Shown piece after piece: positions 40,261-50,070 of a stretch of DNA of 64,000 nucleotides. Position 1 is the stretch's first letter. Each line of letters begins with the position of its first letter. Made by a program: the position numbers and the translations under genes. Below the pieces are notes generated by a model that worked only from the letters and a program-made list of their open reading frames with translations, had not been told where the DNA came from and did no database searches. This DNA is from an uncultured Bacteroidia bacterium (lineage in GTDB: Bacteria > Bacteroidota > Bacteroidia > Bacteroidales > UBA932), in NCBI GenBank assembly GCA_902790635.1, contig CADASN010000006.1:1-64000 (forward strand), in the 5' to 3' direction.

Positions 40261-41253
40261 ATGAATCGACTTCACCTCCCGGTCCTGACGGCCGTCATCC
40301 TGCTGCTGTGCGCAGCCGGTGCCGCCCGGGCCCAATCCATCTGCTTCTGGACCGACGATGCCGACGTCGTCCCGGTCCGCATCTATGTCGATCAGGAATA
40401 CATCGGCGACGTGACCGCCGCCTTCTCCCAACAACCGGTTCTGGACACCGAGGGCACCCTAAGCGTGGACACTACGCCCCAGCGCCACGAACTCACCGCC
40501 GTGGACAAGTACGGACGCGTCTATAAAGGCTGGTCCGGCCATGTCAATCCCCGCGAAGGAGAGATCCTGTACCTGCGCATCCGGGGCGGACGCTTCCGCG
40601 AAGTGGACCGTGCGGACTACAATTTCGTCTTCCTGGACTGGGCGCCGCTCTTCCTGTACACCCGCCCCCACCGCCACTACCATCTCCCCGACCTCAGCCC
40701 GCTGGAGGACAACGGGCCGCTGATCGGGATGGCCGTAGCCGCCGTGGGCGCATCGGCCGCGATGGGCGTGGCCACCGCCAAGAACTGGGACCAGCCGGAC
40801 AGCCGCTTCCCGTATTTCGCCATCGGGCTGGGCACGGAGTATTTCTCCACCCTGAAGAACTGGCGCAACGTGGTGCAGATGAAAGCCCGCTTCGGCGGAC
40901 TGGGCGGCCTGTCCCTGCTGGCCGACGCCGGTTTCTCTTATTTCCCGTATACGGGCATTTCCTCCTACGGCGCCGGGTACGAGGAGCTGCGCCTGCGCGG
41001 CGACACCGCTTTCACCTGGAGCATCGGAGCGACGCTGGACTACGGCGGATTCAACTTCGGCGTCCGCTACAAACCGGCGTTCGGGACCTCGGACGACACC
41101 TTCCTGATGGGCCGCGTGGCCTATGACTGGTGGGTCTCGAAGCACTTCGGGCTCGACTTCCATGCCGGATTCGGCGTGGGCGGCTACGGCACGGAAGGCT
41201 TGATGGATCACTACGATTTCCCGTTCGGGATCGGCTTCCTGGTCAGGCTGTAG
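40261..41253 (+). CDS. Outer-membrane beta-barrel protein with N-terminal PEGA-like part
   Basis: 330 residues from MNRLHLPVLTAVILLLCAAGAARA (signal peptide); an earlier ATG 17 codons upstream lies before the signal and was not chosen. Residues about 25-110 look like a small beta domain (VVPVRIYVDQEYIGDVTAA, GTLSVDTTPQRHELTAVDKYGRVYKGWSG). From about 170 on there are alternating strands rich in Gly/Tyr/Phe ending LVRL, typical of a barrel. No family recognised. Divergent from sufB and followed after 3 bases by the symporter. Confidence 0.65.
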   Translation: MNRLHLPVLTAVILLLCAAGAARAQSICFWTDDADVVPVRIYVDQEYIGDVTAAFSQQPVLDTEGTLSVDTTPQRHELTAVDKYGRVYKGWSGHVNPREGEILYLRIRGGRFREVDRADYNFVFLDWAPLFLYTRPHRHYHLPDLSPLEDNGPLIGMAVAAVGASAAMGVATAKNWDQPDSRFPYFAIGLGTEYFSTLKNWRNVVQMKARFGGLGGLSLLADAGFSYFPYTGISSYGAGYEELRLRGDTAFTWSIGATLDYGGFNFGVRYKPAFGTSDDTFLMGRVAYDWWVSKHFGLDFHAGFGVGGYGTEGLMDHYDFPFGIGFLVRL

Positions 41254-41256
41254 CGG

Positions 41257-42771
41257 ATGTCCCCGGTCGTTCTCCTGCTTGCCGTCGCACTCTACCTCGC
41301 CGCCGTCATCGGCGTCGGGTGGCGGATCGCGCGGCAGCCGCAGGGGAGCGCCGACTTTTTCCGCGGCGGGCGGAAGTCCCCCTGGTGGGCCGTGGCCGTG
41401 GCGATGGTCAGTACCTCCATCTCGGGGATCACTTTCGTGTCCGTGCCCGGCATGGTCGAGGCCTCGCAATGGTCCTACCTGCAGATGGCCGTGGGCTTCG
41501 TCGCCGGCTATGCCGTCATCGCTTACGTGCTGCTGCCGCTCTACTACCGCCTCAACCTGAGCAGCCTCTACACTTGGCTGGAGGAGCGCTTCGGCGCCTG
41601 GAGCCACCGCGCCGGTGCGGCTTTTTTCCTGCTCTCCAAAGTGCTCATCTGCGGGGTGCGCATGTACCTGACGGCCATCGTGCTGCAATTGGTGGTCTTC
41701 GATCCGCTGGGCATCCCCTTCGCGGTCAACGTGGCCGCCACGATGCTCTGCGTCTGGCTCTACACCTTCCGCGGCGGGGTGCGTTCGCTGGTCTGGACCG
41801 ACATGATCCAGACGCTGGCGCTGATCACCGTGGTGGTGCTCTGCCTGGTGCAGATCGGACGCGTGATGGGGATGGACTTCGGGGCGATGTGCGGAAGCAT
41901 CCCGGATTCCGGGATGAGCCGGATCTGGTTCTTCGACGACTGGCGGGACAAGCGCTTCTTCTGGAAGCAGTTCTTCGCCGGGATGTTTACCACCATCGCG
42001 ATGACGGGCCTGGATCAGGACATGATGCAGAAGAACTTGTCCTGCAGGACCTTGCGTGAGAGCCAGCGGAATATGATGAGCTACGGGGCCGCCTTCATCC
42101 CCGTGAACCTGCTCTTCCTCGCCCTGGGCGTGCTGCTTTACCGCTTCGCCGCCTCGTCCGGCTTGTCCGTCGCGCAGCCGGATGACCTGTTCCCGGCGAT
42201 CGCCTGCGGGCGGGATGCCGCCGGGCAGGCCTGGATGCCGCCCGTGGTCAGCCTGCTGTTCGTGCTGGGGCTGACCGCCTCCGCATTCAGCAGCTCCGGC
42301 TCCGCCCTCAACGCGCTGACCACCACCTTCACCCTGGACTTCCTGCATGCCGACAAGCGGCAGGACGAAGCGGGACTGCTGCGCACCCGGCGGCGGGTGC
42401 ATGCCGCGACCGCCGTCGTGCTCGGGCTCGTGATCCTGGGCTTCGGCGCTATCCGCGACGGGAGTGTGATCAACGCCATCTATACCGTCGCGGGCTACAC
42501 CTACGGTCCCCTGCTGGGGCTCTTCTTCTTCGGCATCCTGACGCGGCGGCGCGTGCGCGACCGCTGGGTCCCCGTGATCTGCCTGCTGTCTCCTGTACTA
42601 TGCTACATCCTGTCCGCCCACAGTGCCGAATGGCTGGGCGGCTACCGGATCGGTTTCGAACTGCTGCTGATCAATGCCGGCCTCACCTGGCTCGGCCTGT
42701 GGCTGAGCGGGACCGGACTGGGGAAAATGGAGTCCGCGATGATCAGATCCGGATCATCAGCCCGGCGTTGA
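41257..42771 (+). CDS. Sodium:solute symporter (SSS family)
   Basis: 504 residues with about 13 membrane helices. SSS signatures include FFRGGRKSPWWAVAVAMVSTSISGITFV, the TM7-8 block GLDQDMMQKNLSCRTL and the TM10 ASAFSSSGSALNALTTTF. The family imports sugars, amino acids or vitamins with Na+; the substrate is not clear. It follows the barrel gene by 3 bases; its last 29 bases overlap the convergent TonB receptor gene. Confidence 0.92.
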   Translation: MSPVVLLLAVALYLAAVIGVGWRIARQPQGSADFFRGGRKSPWWAVAVAMVSTSISGITFVSVPGMVEASQWSYLQMAVGFVAGYAVIAYVLLPLYYRLNLSSLYTWLEERFGAWSHRAGAAFFLLSKVLICGVRMYLTAIVLQLVVFDPLGIPFAVNVAATMLCVWLYTFRGGVRSLVWTDMIQTLALITVVVLCLVQIGRVMGMDFGAMCGSIPDSGMSRIWFFDDWRDKRFFWKQFFAGMFTTIAMTGLDQDMMQKNLSCRTLRESQRNMMSYGAAFIPVNLLFLALGVLLYRFAASSGLSVAQPDDLFPAIACGRDAAGQAWMPPVVSLLFVLGLTASAFSSSGSALNALTTTFTLDFLHADKRQDEAGLLRTRRRVHAATAVVLGLVILGFGAIRDGSVINAIYTVAGYTYGPLLGLFFFGILTRRRVRDRWVPVICLLSPVLCYILSAHSAEWLGGYRIGFELLLINAGLTWLGLWLSGTGLGKMESAMIRSGSSARR

Positions 42772-44641
42772 GCCAGAGACCGGGCATCAACAAGCCTCCG
42801 TAGTCGAAATAGACCGTATTGGCGAGATTCTCCGCTTCGACATACAAGCGCAGCGAGCCCTGCCGGATCCAGCCCGTCTCGAATCCCAGGTTGGCATTCA
42901 GCAGGAAGTACGGCTTGTAGGGCTGCGTCGTGTGGTCGGCGGCCGCATAATTGCCGGCCCGGTCGTAGAGCGTACCGCTGAGCTCCAGCTCGAGCCGGTC
43001 GGTCCAGGGAGAGAGTAACAAATTGAGCGAAAACTTGTTGCGCATGAAATCCAACGCATACTCCGAGATGAGCCCGGCGCTCCCCTTGCTGGACCAGAGA
43101 TGTCCGTAGAGCAGCGTAACACCGCGAAGCCAGGTCTCGCTCCGGTACTCTGCCCGCAGGTCTCCGCCCCAAGTATCCAGCCGGGTCAGCTGCATGCACT
43201 GCCAGTCGGCGTCTGCAGACTCCCGCACCCAGTCGATCACATTCCGGCTGCGCCGGTAGAAGCCCGTTGCGCCCAGCGTGAACGACCCCGCTCCCCAGAC
43301 AGCTCCCGCCTTGAGCGTCAGCGCCTTTTCCGGATGCAGGTCCGGGTTGCCCTTGTGGCCGGGCGCCGTATAATAGAGGTCCGTGAAGGTGGGCAGCCGC
43401 ATGGATTGGGACACACCCGCATCCAGATGCCAGTTCCGGGACGGGCGCCAGTCCAGGTGCGCATTCCACAGCGGCGCAGCCCCGTAAGGAGACAGCGCGA
43501 TGCCGGCGGAAGCCTGGATGCCCAGCCGCTCGCCGTCCCAGCTATGCCGCAGGAAGATGTCTCCCGCATGCCGGATTTTCATCTTCGTGTAGCTCCGGTC
43601 ATAGCCCGGCACCTGCAACCGCTGCGCAGGCACGGCTCCGGCCTGGATCGCATCGCCCAGGACCGTGCTGAGGAGGTAGTTGCAGGCATAGTCGGCCACC
43701 AGGCTGGTCGTGCCGGCGCTCCAGCGGAGAGCCGCCGTCGCATGCGCGCCGTAATTGTCGGTCTGGTGGTGGTTGTAGGGCACTTTCGCTTCGCTGCCGC
43801 GGATCAGCTGGAAGCAGTCGAAATTCTTGCGGTAGGACACCCACGCGGCCAGGGACCAGGGGCCCGCCGTCTTCATCCAGCGCAGCGAGGCCAGTGCCGT
43901 GGAGGTCCGTTCGTACTGCTCCGGATAGGCCAGCGAATAGAATCCGGCTGCGCCGAAATCCCGCTTCTGCCAGCCCGCCTGCGCATCGAAGGTGCCCGCT
44001 TTCCCCGCCTCAAAGAGGATGCGGCCGTAGGCGTTGTAGTTCGTGAAATCCGTACACGGCCGGTAGCCGTCGCTCCGCCGCAGCGAGCCCGCGCCAAACA
44101 GCGTGAGCCGTTCGCCAGCGGTACGCAGGGCGCCGCTCAGGTTGGCGTAGGCGTAGCCGTGGCTCCCGCCGGTCAGGTTGGCGCGCAGGTAGTTGCCGTC
44201 GCTCATCCGGGTCCGCACATTCACCGCGCCGGTCAGGCCGGTATTGCCGCCGATGCCCTCGATCAGGTCCATGCCGCCGATGATGTCGGAGTCCACCGGC
44301 AGGCTGTGGCTCTGGTGGCCCGTCCGCGCGTCCGTGAAATCGACGCCGTTCAGCTGGATCATCGTCTGGTCGGGGCTGCCGCCCCGGATCCCGATGTCGG
44401 TCTGGACGCTCTTGCCTCCGCGTTCGCGGATGTCGATGGAAGGGCAGAGCCGCAGCAGCTGCTCCAGCGTCCGCGCCTGGGCGGCCGGGATGCGCGAAGC
44501 CGTCACCAGTTCGTCCTGCGTGGTCAGGGCCTGCAGTGCCGTACGGCGCTCCGAAGAGACCACCACCAGGTTTAGGGTATCCTGCGCCGGGAGTGGAGCT
44601 GCCGTCAGGAAGCCCCAAAACAATAATGCACTGATTGTCAT
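42743..44641 (-). CDS. TonB-dependent outer-membrane receptor
   Basis: 632 residues with signal peptide (MTISALLFWGFLTAAPLPAQ). Plug domain about 45-160 (EQLLRLCPSIDIRERGGKSVQTD, GIRGGSPDQTMIQLNGVDF, GMDLIEGIGGNTGLTGAVNV), then the 22-strand barrel, ending LWLNAGLMIRI with no TonB-dependent C-terminal oddity. A TonB box-like LNLVVVSS precedes the plug. It may import a siderophore, cobalamin or glycan; the neighbouring symporter could take the product across the inner membrane, but that is inference. Confidence 0.92.
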   Translation of the reverse strand: MTISALLFWGFLTAAPLPAQDTLNLVVVSSERRTALQALTTQDELVTASRIPAAQARTLEQLLRLCPSIDIRERGGKSVQTDIGIRGGSPDQTMIQLNGVDFTDARTGHQSHSLPVDSDIIGGMDLIEGIGGNTGLTGAVNVRTRMSDGNYLRANLTGGSHGYAYANLSGALRTAGERLTLFGAGSLRRSDGYRPCTDFTNYNAYGRILFEAGKAGTFDAQAGWQKRDFGAAGFYSLAYPEQYERTSTALASLRWMKTAGPWSLAAWVSYRKNFDCFQLIRGSEAKVPYNHHQTDNYGAHATAALRWSAGTTSLVADYACNYLLSTVLGDAIQAGAVPAQRLQVPGYDRSYTKMKIRHAGDIFLRHSWDGERLGIQASAGIALSPYGAAPLWNAHLDWRPSRNWHLDAGVSQSMRLPTFTDLYYTAPGHKGNPDLHPEKALTLKAGAVWGAGSFTLGATGFYRRSRNVIDWVRESADADWQCMQLTRLDTWGGDLRAEYRSETWLRGVTLLYGHLWSSKGSAGLISEYALDFMRNKFSLNLLLSPWTDRLELELSGTLYDRAGNYAAADHTTQPYKPYFLLNANLGFETGWIRQGSLRLYVEAENLANTVYFDYGGLLMPGLWLNAGLMIRI

Positions 44642-44650
44642 TCCTTTTCC

Positions 44651-46117
44651 TTACTCCTTGTAGAGTCCCTCCCGGGAGAGGAGGTGGCCCAGGTTGGCGA
44701 TGCCGTAGGCCGTCACCGCCTGAACGACGGCAGAGTGCTCCAGATATACGGGAATGAGTTTGTCATACAGGTCGTCCTCCGTGTGCCAGATGTCCCGGTA
44801 GTTGAAATCGTAGCCGAACACGTCGCTCTCGCGGAAAGAGATGGCCGGCACGCCGTTCATGGCGAAATAGGCGTGGTCGGAGCCTCCGGCGCTGGTCGGA
44901 CGGGGGCGTGCCTCCTCCTGCTTCATGACGGTGAACGGGATCTCCGGGTTGTAATCCGCGAGCGGTTTGCAAGCCTCCACGAAATCATCGTACATCGCCG
45001 GCGGGACGGTGATGGAACTCGCCGCCAGCGGACCGCCGTCGCGGTTGAAATAATTGGAAATCTTGTCCCAGGGCACGGTCTTGTTCAGCACGAAATACTT
45101 CGATCCCAGCAGGCCGTATTCTTCGGCCGTCCAGATGCAGAACATGATGGAGCGCTTGGGTTTCGCACCGGCTGCGGCGAGCAGGCGGGCGGCCTCCATC
45201 GTTACGCAGACGCCCTGTCCGTCGTCCGTGGAGCCGGTGGCGATGTCGTAGGCATCCAGGTGGCTGCCCATCAGCACATACTCATCCGGATATTTCGTCC
45301 CCTTGATGACGGCGAGGATGTTGTGGTACTTCATCGGGCCCGGGAAGAAATGGTTGCGGATATCGAACTCCAGCTGGAAGTCCTGCCGGTCCACCACTTT
45401 CTGCCGGATCAGGGCGAACTGGTGCTCGTCGAGCAGGATGTCGCAGGCCGTCGGCAGCGTGTCCATCGTCAGATTGAAGCACATGGCCCGGTTGTAGAGC
45501 ACCTGCATCGGGAGCTTGGCCGGACGGATGAAGCCGAGCACGCCGGCATCGACCATCTGCCGGTACATCGGGACCTGAACCTCTTTGTTGCCTTCGGCCA
45601 GCTGCGCGGCGCGCGTGGAGTCCGCCTTGGCGCTGGCATCGAGGGCCAGTCCGCTGGTCGGACCGGTCTCGATCAGCACCCAGGCGCCTTTCAGAGCGCC
45701 TTTGACGCGGTCGAACTCCCGCTGGTTCTTAGGCTCCAGCAGCACGCGTCCCTTCTGGGGACCGCGGGTGCCCGCGGTGTAGGCGGGCGTCCCGAAATGC
45801 AGCACCATGCCGTCCTCCGACAGCATGCGGCCGGACCAGGGCCCCCGGTCGAAGCCGACTCCGATCTCGACAGCCTCCTGGACCGTCACTTCCAGGCCCC
45901 AGGAGCGGAACTGCTGCACGACCCAGTCTTCAGCGTGGTGCAACATGTGGGTGCCGACAAGCCGCCCGCCGATGTTGCGGGCGATGTAGTCGGCATGCTC
46001 CATGGTACGGTTGTCCGTGCGGCCCATTTCGAGCACGGCCTTGACGGTCTTGTCCTGCGCGTTCACGGCCAGGGAGACGGTCAGGAACAGCATGAGGAGG
46101 GAAAAGCTATGTTTCAT
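44651..46117 (-). CDS. M28-family metallopeptidase with PA domain
   Basis: 488 residues with a signal peptide (MKHSFSLLMLFLTVSLAVNAQ). An inserted PA-type domain lies near 135-260. The two-zinc site reads GSHLDAYDIATGSTDDGQGV (His, Asp), CIWTAEEYGLLGS (Glu-Glu) and later TSAGGSDHAYFAMNGVPAISF (Asp, His). This is the layout of secreted aminopeptidase/carboxypeptidase-Q proteins. Likely periplasmic. Ends 9 bases before the TonB receptor gene and is in the same direction. Confidence 0.88.
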   Translation of the reverse strand: MKHSFSLLMLFLTVSLAVNAQDKTVKAVLEMGRTDNRTMEHADYIARNIGGRLVGTHMLHHAEDWVVQQFRSWGLEVTVQEAVEIGVGFDRGPWSGRMLSEDGMVLHFGTPAYTAGTRGPQKGRVLLEPKNQREFDRVKGALKGAWVLIETGPTSGLALDASAKADSTRAAQLAEGNKEVQVPMYRQMVDAGVLGFIRPAKLPMQVLYNRAMCFNLTMDTLPTACDILLDEHQFALIRQKVVDRQDFQLEFDIRNHFFPGPMKYHNILAVIKGTKYPDEYVLMGSHLDAYDIATGSTDDGQGVCVTMEAARLLAAAGAKPKRSIMFCIWTAEEYGLLGSKYFVLNKTVPWDKISNYFNRDGGPLAASSITVPPAMYDDFVEACKPLADYNPEIPFTVMKQEEARPRPTSAGGSDHAYFAMNGVPAISFRESDVFGYDFNYRDIWHTEDDLYDKLIPVYLEHSAVVQAVTAYGIANLGHLLSREGLYKE

Positions 46118-46129
46118 GATTCTAACGGT

Positions 46130-46879
46130 TTATTCTTGGATGGTGACGGACATGAACCCGGAACTCAGCGCGGCTTCCAGGATGAGGATGCGACGGTCGT
46201 CGCCGCAGGAGCGCCAGATATGGAGTTCGTTGCCGCTCCCGTTCTCCATCAGGCCGCGTTCGGTGAGTTTCACCACGAACTCCTCGGACTCCCGGTCAGG
46301 GACCTTGTCCGGGTCCGGCCCGGCGCAGGAGAGCGTAGCGGCAAAGGACTTGCCGCCCATCAGGACATGCATCTGAATGGGAGCGTCCGAAGGGGAGAGC
46401 TTGCGGAAGCGCACGTCGTGCAGCAGCGAGAGCAGGTCCATGGTGCGCCCGTCCAGCGGGAACGTGGTCCGGACGCTGTCCTGCGGACTGGTGACCGCCA
46501 GGGATTCGATGGTGCGGCTGTCCGCATCATAGTCGTATTCGAAGACCCCGGCGAATTTCTTCTTCGTGAACGGGTTGACAAAATGCACCGGCGCCAGATC
46601 CCGCCGGTCCAGCCAGGTCTCGGCGACATAGTCCGACCCCAGGAACAGGCGGAAGACGGGGGTCGTCTTGATAGAGGCTTTGGAGTGATAGACTTCCTCG
46701 TCATCCCACTCCCCCTTTTCGAACGAGATGGAGGCCGTGGCCACCTTCGTGTTGAGGGCACCCATTTTGTACCGGACTGCGTATTTGACCGTCCCCAGCG
46801 CCTCCGGCGCAAGGCTCCGGGCGCCGCAGACAGCCCCGGACGCAAACAGGACGGACAGGATGAGCAGGAATCTTTTCAT
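46130..46879 (-). CDS. DUF3108 family secreted protein
   Basis: 249 residues from MKRFLLILSVLFASGAVCGA (signal peptide). Strands such as VKYAVRYKMGALNTKVATASISF, FRLFLGSDYVAETWLDRRDLAPVHFV, FEYDYDADSRTIESL and TMDLLSLLHDVRFRKL fit DUF3108, a periplasmic beta-rich family of unknown function. Lies 12 bases upstream of the M28 gene and 1 base from the DUF4421 gene start region; probably one operon. Confidence 0.8.
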   Translation of the reverse strand: MKRFLLILSVLFASGAVCGARSLAPEALGTVKYAVRYKMGALNTKVATASISFEKGEWDDEEVYHSKASIKTTPVFRLFLGSDYVAETWLDRRDLAPVHFVNPFTKKKFAGVFEYDYDADSRTIESLAVTSPQDSVRTTFPLDGRTMDLLSLLHDVRFRKLSPSDAPIQMHVLMGGKSFAATLSCAGPDPDKVPDRESEEFVVKLTERGLMENGSGNELHIWRSCGDDRRILILEAALSSGFMSVTIQE

Positions 46880-46880
46880 C

Positions 46881-48119
46881 TCAGAAACGGACATTGAATT
46901 GGACCCGGGTCGTGACGTTGTAGAAACTGCCCCGGGCGACGGTCTTATAGAGCCAGTTGTCGTACGAATCCAGGCTGGTGGTTTCCACTCCCTTGAACCC
47001 GAATCGTTCGAAGTCAGCCGTCAGGCAGATGAAGTACCGCTTCCAGGAGTAGATGAAACCGGCATGGGCGGACAAGGTCAGCGCCGGCTTGAAGAAACTG
47101 TATTCCCGGGACGGAGCCCCCTCCCAGGCTTTTTCCAGCCGGTAGTCGTATATCACGGCGTCCAGGTCTTTTTCATCCGGGAGATGACCGAACTCTTTCT
47201 GGTACATCTTTACTGCCTCATCCGGGTTCGGGTAGCCGTACTGCGTCACGAAGAGGTGGTTGTACAGCGTAACACGCGGCACGAAGGTCAGGTTGAAGGT
47301 CAGGTTGCGGAATCCGTCGAGGCCATCACCGCCGGGATCCCGGTGGTAAGGGACCCAGTTGAAGGAGTAGCCGCCGCCGAGGGACAGGGCGCCGGTCCGG
47401 AGCACTCCGATATGATCCGGGAAATCCAGCACGATGGCGTCCGTCCGTTTGTAACCATATTCGCCCTGGGAATAGCAGACCGAAGCGAGCCAGCTGCCGC
47501 CGGAACGGCGCTGGACGACATTGCGGCCGGTCGTGGCCAGGTAGGAAAAACGCTCCGGATTGAAGAAATAGAACCCGTCCACGACGAGATGCCGCATCTG
47601 CCCGGGCTCCCCGCTCTCCAGCGTCATTTCGAAATCCGGGATCTCGGGAATCCGGTAAACCCCCGCCATGTATTCGTGGATGCGGTAATACTGGAAACTG
47701 ATGCCGAACCGGGGCCGGACGAAAGAGAAATTGTTGTATTTGTTGCGCTGGGTACCGTTGCGGGCGAGCTCGACCGTGTAGCCGAAAGCCAGGGATCCGT
47801 AGCTGAGCCCGAGTCCGGCTTTCTCGAACAGCCGCCGGGCCAGGTGGGTGTCGACGGTGGAAAAACCCTGGAAGTCTCCCGTCCCCTCCTTGTAGGAGAT
47901 ATCCCGGTGCAGATTGATCCCGGTCCAGATCAGGTCCGCCGTCGGGGAGACGACTCCGGGCATGTCCAGTTTAAAGACATAGGTCGTGTCATAGACTTTG
48001 TTGAGCCTCGTCAACATGTTGCCCAATTTACGGATAAGTCCGTCTTCCTGCGCCTGCAGGGCGGGGCAGGTGCAGAAAAGCAGGGCCGTCAGGACGGCAA
48101 GGCGAGAAAAAGCCTTCAT
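46881..48119 (-). CDS. DUF4421-like outer-membrane protein
   Basis: 412 residues from MKAFSRLAVLTALLFCTCPALQAQ (signal peptide); the upstream extension was rejected. The mature part has many alternating strands (FKLDMPGVVSPTADLIWTGI, YGSLAFGYTVELA, GGGYSFNWVPYHR, VTTRVQFNVRF at the end), fitting a DUF4421-type barrel protein. Function not known. Its stop is 1 base from the DUF3108 start. A TATATTTG box lies 21 nt before the start. Confidence 0.75.
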   Translation of the reverse strand: MKAFSRLAVLTALLFCTCPALQAQEDGLIRKLGNMLTRLNKVYDTTYVFKLDMPGVVSPTADLIWTGINLHRDISYKEGTGDFQGFSTVDTHLARRLFEKAGLGLSYGSLAFGYTVELARNGTQRNKYNNFSFVRPRFGISFQYYRIHEYMAGVYRIPEIPDFEMTLESGEPGQMRHLVVDGFYFFNPERFSYLATTGRNVVQRRSGGSWLASVCYSQGEYGYKRTDAIVLDFPDHIGVLRTGALSLGGGYSFNWVPYHRDPGGDGLDGFRNLTFNLTFVPRVTLYNHLFVTQYGYPNPDEAVKMYQKEFGHLPDEKDLDAVIYDYRLEKAWEGAPSREYSFFKPALTLSAHAGFIYSWKRYFICLTADFERFGFKGVETTSLDSYDNWLYKTVARGSFYNVTTRVQFNVRF

Positions 48120-48140
48120 CGCAAGTCGGGAATGAATATG

Positions 48141-48148
48141 CAAATATA
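48141..48148 (-). promoter_or_regulatory. TAnnTTTG promoter box (TATATTTG) of the DUF4421 gene
   Basis: TATATTTG on the minus strand, 21 nt before the start at 48119. No clear -33 TTTG. Overlaps the region of the divergent M13 peptidase promoter. Confidence 0.4.
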
Positions 48149-48164
48149 AGCTTTTGCGGGCTGA

Positions 48165-48197
48165 TTTGCGATATGTACATGATAATTTGTACATTTG
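48165..48197 (+). promoter_or_regulatory. Promoter of the M13 peptidase gene
   Basis: TTTG at 48165-48168, a 21-bp spacer and TACATTTG at 48190-48197; the ATG is at 48215. Confidence 0.6.
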
Positions 48198-48214
48198 CAA
48201 ATCAAACTGAGACA

Positions 48215-50035
48215 ATGACCAGATACCTGTTTATTCTTCTTACAGCATCGGCATTGATGTTTGCCGGATGCAGGAAAGAGCCGGTCAGCGCTACTGACCC
48301 GCTGCCGATGCCCGCCGACATGGAGACCGGCAAAGACCTTTCCGTCAAGCCCGGAGACAGTTTTTACGATTACTGCAACGGTTCCTGGCTCAAGGCTACC
48401 CCCATTCCCGCCACGGGCGCCGTCGGCGGCATATATGAGCAGACGGATGCCATGAAGCAGCGCGTGGAAGAGCTGAAGTCCAAGGCCCCCGATATCGCCC
48501 GCTTCTATGAGCTGAAGGATGCTCCGTCGGGACAACCGGAGCTTACCGAGGCTTTTGTCCAGACCCTGTCAGCCCGTTTCCCCACGCCAGCCACCAGGGA
48601 AGAAGCTTTCATCACCATAGGCAAGATGATCGCTGAAGGATGTCCTATGTGGGGGAATCCGCTAATGCCGGTCTGGTGTCTGGTCTGGAAAGATGGACGT
48701 CTGTTTGGTGCAATCCTTCCGGATGTTACTTCTGGTCTGCAACCGCCGCCGACACCCCCTACCGAATGGGACCCGTCCAGCTTCGTACGCCTTTCCGAGA
48801 CGAAGGCCGACCGCTGTTCGGCCGAATCGCTCATCATCCAGGGTATGGGACAGGACCCTTCCCTGTTCGTGACCGACCCGAACTGGGCACCCTACTGGGA
48901 ACAAATAGATAAGCTCTCGCTGGAGGAACTGCTCGATTGCATCCAGCAAGGATGGGCTGAATATCAGAAGTTCGGGATGGCGGAACTCAAGGAGGAGACA
49001 CGCATTGCTTCTACCTTCTCCAACGCATACACCCTGTCCTATCATTTTGCGCAGCACTTCCTGACGCCTGAATTCAAGGAAAAATACCTTGGTATCACCC
49101 GGGAAATACAGGCTTCGCTGCGCAACCGCATCCAGAATGTGGAATGGATGAGCGAAACCACCAAAGCCAACGCCCTGGAGAAGCTGGATTTCTGCGGCCT
49201 CAACGTGGCGTATCCTGACCAGTGGTATATGGACTGCGTGACCAAGCTCACCGACTGCAAGACCCTCGCGGAAGCTGTTTACCGCGGCAACCGCGACATC
49301 GCCCTGCTGAAAAGCCATCTGATAGGAGGGACCGATGTGTTCAGCTACTTCCTTACCCAGTCCCTCTTGTCAAACAGCGGCCTGACCCCGTGCGACTTGA
49401 CGCTGCCCAACGCCATGTACTCCCCCGCATACAACTGCGTCTTAATCTATCCGGCCTTCCTGCTTCCGCCCACCATGCCAGAGAATGTGAGCATGGCCTA
49501 TGAATATGCCATGTTCATCATCATCGGCCATGAATTCACCCACGGTTTCGACAGCGCCGGCTCACAGTATGACAAGTTCGGCAACAAAGACAACTGGTGG
49601 ACGATAGCGGACAAGATGAGTTTCGAAGACCGCCGGGATTTGCTTGTGCAGTGCTACGACCATCTGCAGATCGATCCTGCACGCGCTCCCGGCGTCTATT
49701 CGGATGGGGACGGCACCCAGGCGGAAAACATTGCCGACCTGGGAGGATTCCTTACGGCCATGGACGCCTACAAGCGGCATCTGGATGCTGACGGCTATAC
49801 CGGGGAAAACTTCAACGAACAGCTGCGCAAATTCTACGAGAGCTATGCCTATATGTGGCGGGTACAGTACAGTGACGCGAAGTTCGCCACCTTCCCCAAG
49901 AAGGATGTACACTCGCACGCACGCCTCCGGGTGAATGGTGTCGTCATGAACACCGACCTGTGGTATGAGCTCTACGACGTTGACCGCAATAATATGCTAT
50001 ACCTGCCTCCCGAGCGGAGAACCAAGATCTGGTAG
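48215..50035 (+). CDS. M13-family zinc metallopeptidase lipoprotein (PepO/neprilysin-like)
   Basis: 606 residues. A lipobox signal (MTRYLFILLTASALMFAGC) makes it a lipoprotein. The M13 core is complete: NAMYSPAYNC (NAFY-like), IGHEFTHGFDSAGSQYD (HExxH) and AENIADLGGF (the third zinc ligand Glu, and Asp), plus the C-terminal HARLRVNGVVMNTDLWYELYDV. It is shorter than the usual 670-690 residues, mostly in the N-terminal region. Cleaves peptides at the cell envelope. Divergent from the DUF4421 gene. Base composition is somewhat less GC-rich than the housekeeping genes. Confidence 0.92.
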   Translation: MTRYLFILLTASALMFAGCRKEPVSATDPLPMPADMETGKDLSVKPGDSFYDYCNGSWLKATPIPATGAVGGIYEQTDAMKQRVEELKSKAPDIARFYELKDAPSGQPELTEAFVQTLSARFPTPATREEAFITIGKMIAEGCPMWGNPLMPVWCLVWKDGRLFGAILPDVTSGLQPPPTPPTEWDPSSFVRLSETKADRCSAESLIIQGMGQDPSLFVTDPNWAPYWEQIDKLSLEELLDCIQQGWAEYQKFGMAELKEETRIASTFSNAYTLSYHFAQHFLTPEFKEKYLGITREIQASLRNRIQNVEWMSETTKANALEKLDFCGLNVAYPDQWYMDCVTKLTDCKTLAEAVYRGNRDIALLKSHLIGGTDVFSYFLTQSLLSNSGLTPCDLTLPNAMYSPAYNCVLIYPAFLLPPTMPENVSMAYEYAMFIIIGHEFTHGFDSAGSQYDKFGNKDNWWTIADKMSFEDRRDLLVQCYDHLQIDPARAPGVYSDGDGTQAENIADLGGFLTAMDAYKRHLDADGYTGENFNEQLRKFYESYAYMWRVQYSDAKFATFPKKDVHSHARLRVNGVVMNTDLWYELYDVDRNNMLYLPPERRTKIW

Positions 50036-50070
50036 TCCCGGGCAGGTTTCCGGAAAAAAACGACAAGACT

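Noticed and set aside
40459-42402. 647-codon minus-strand frame opposite the symporter
   Set aside because: Pro/Gly/Glu/His-rich shadow; the plus-strand symporter has proper membrane helices and motifs.
42642-44641. Riboswitch (cobalamin or TPP) upstream of the TonB receptor
   Set aside because: Only 9 bases separate the receptor start from the upstream peptidase gene, leaving no room for one.
44684-46897. 737-codon plus-strand frame opposite the M28 and DUF3108 genes
   Set aside because: No signal, no motif; antisense to two well supported genes.
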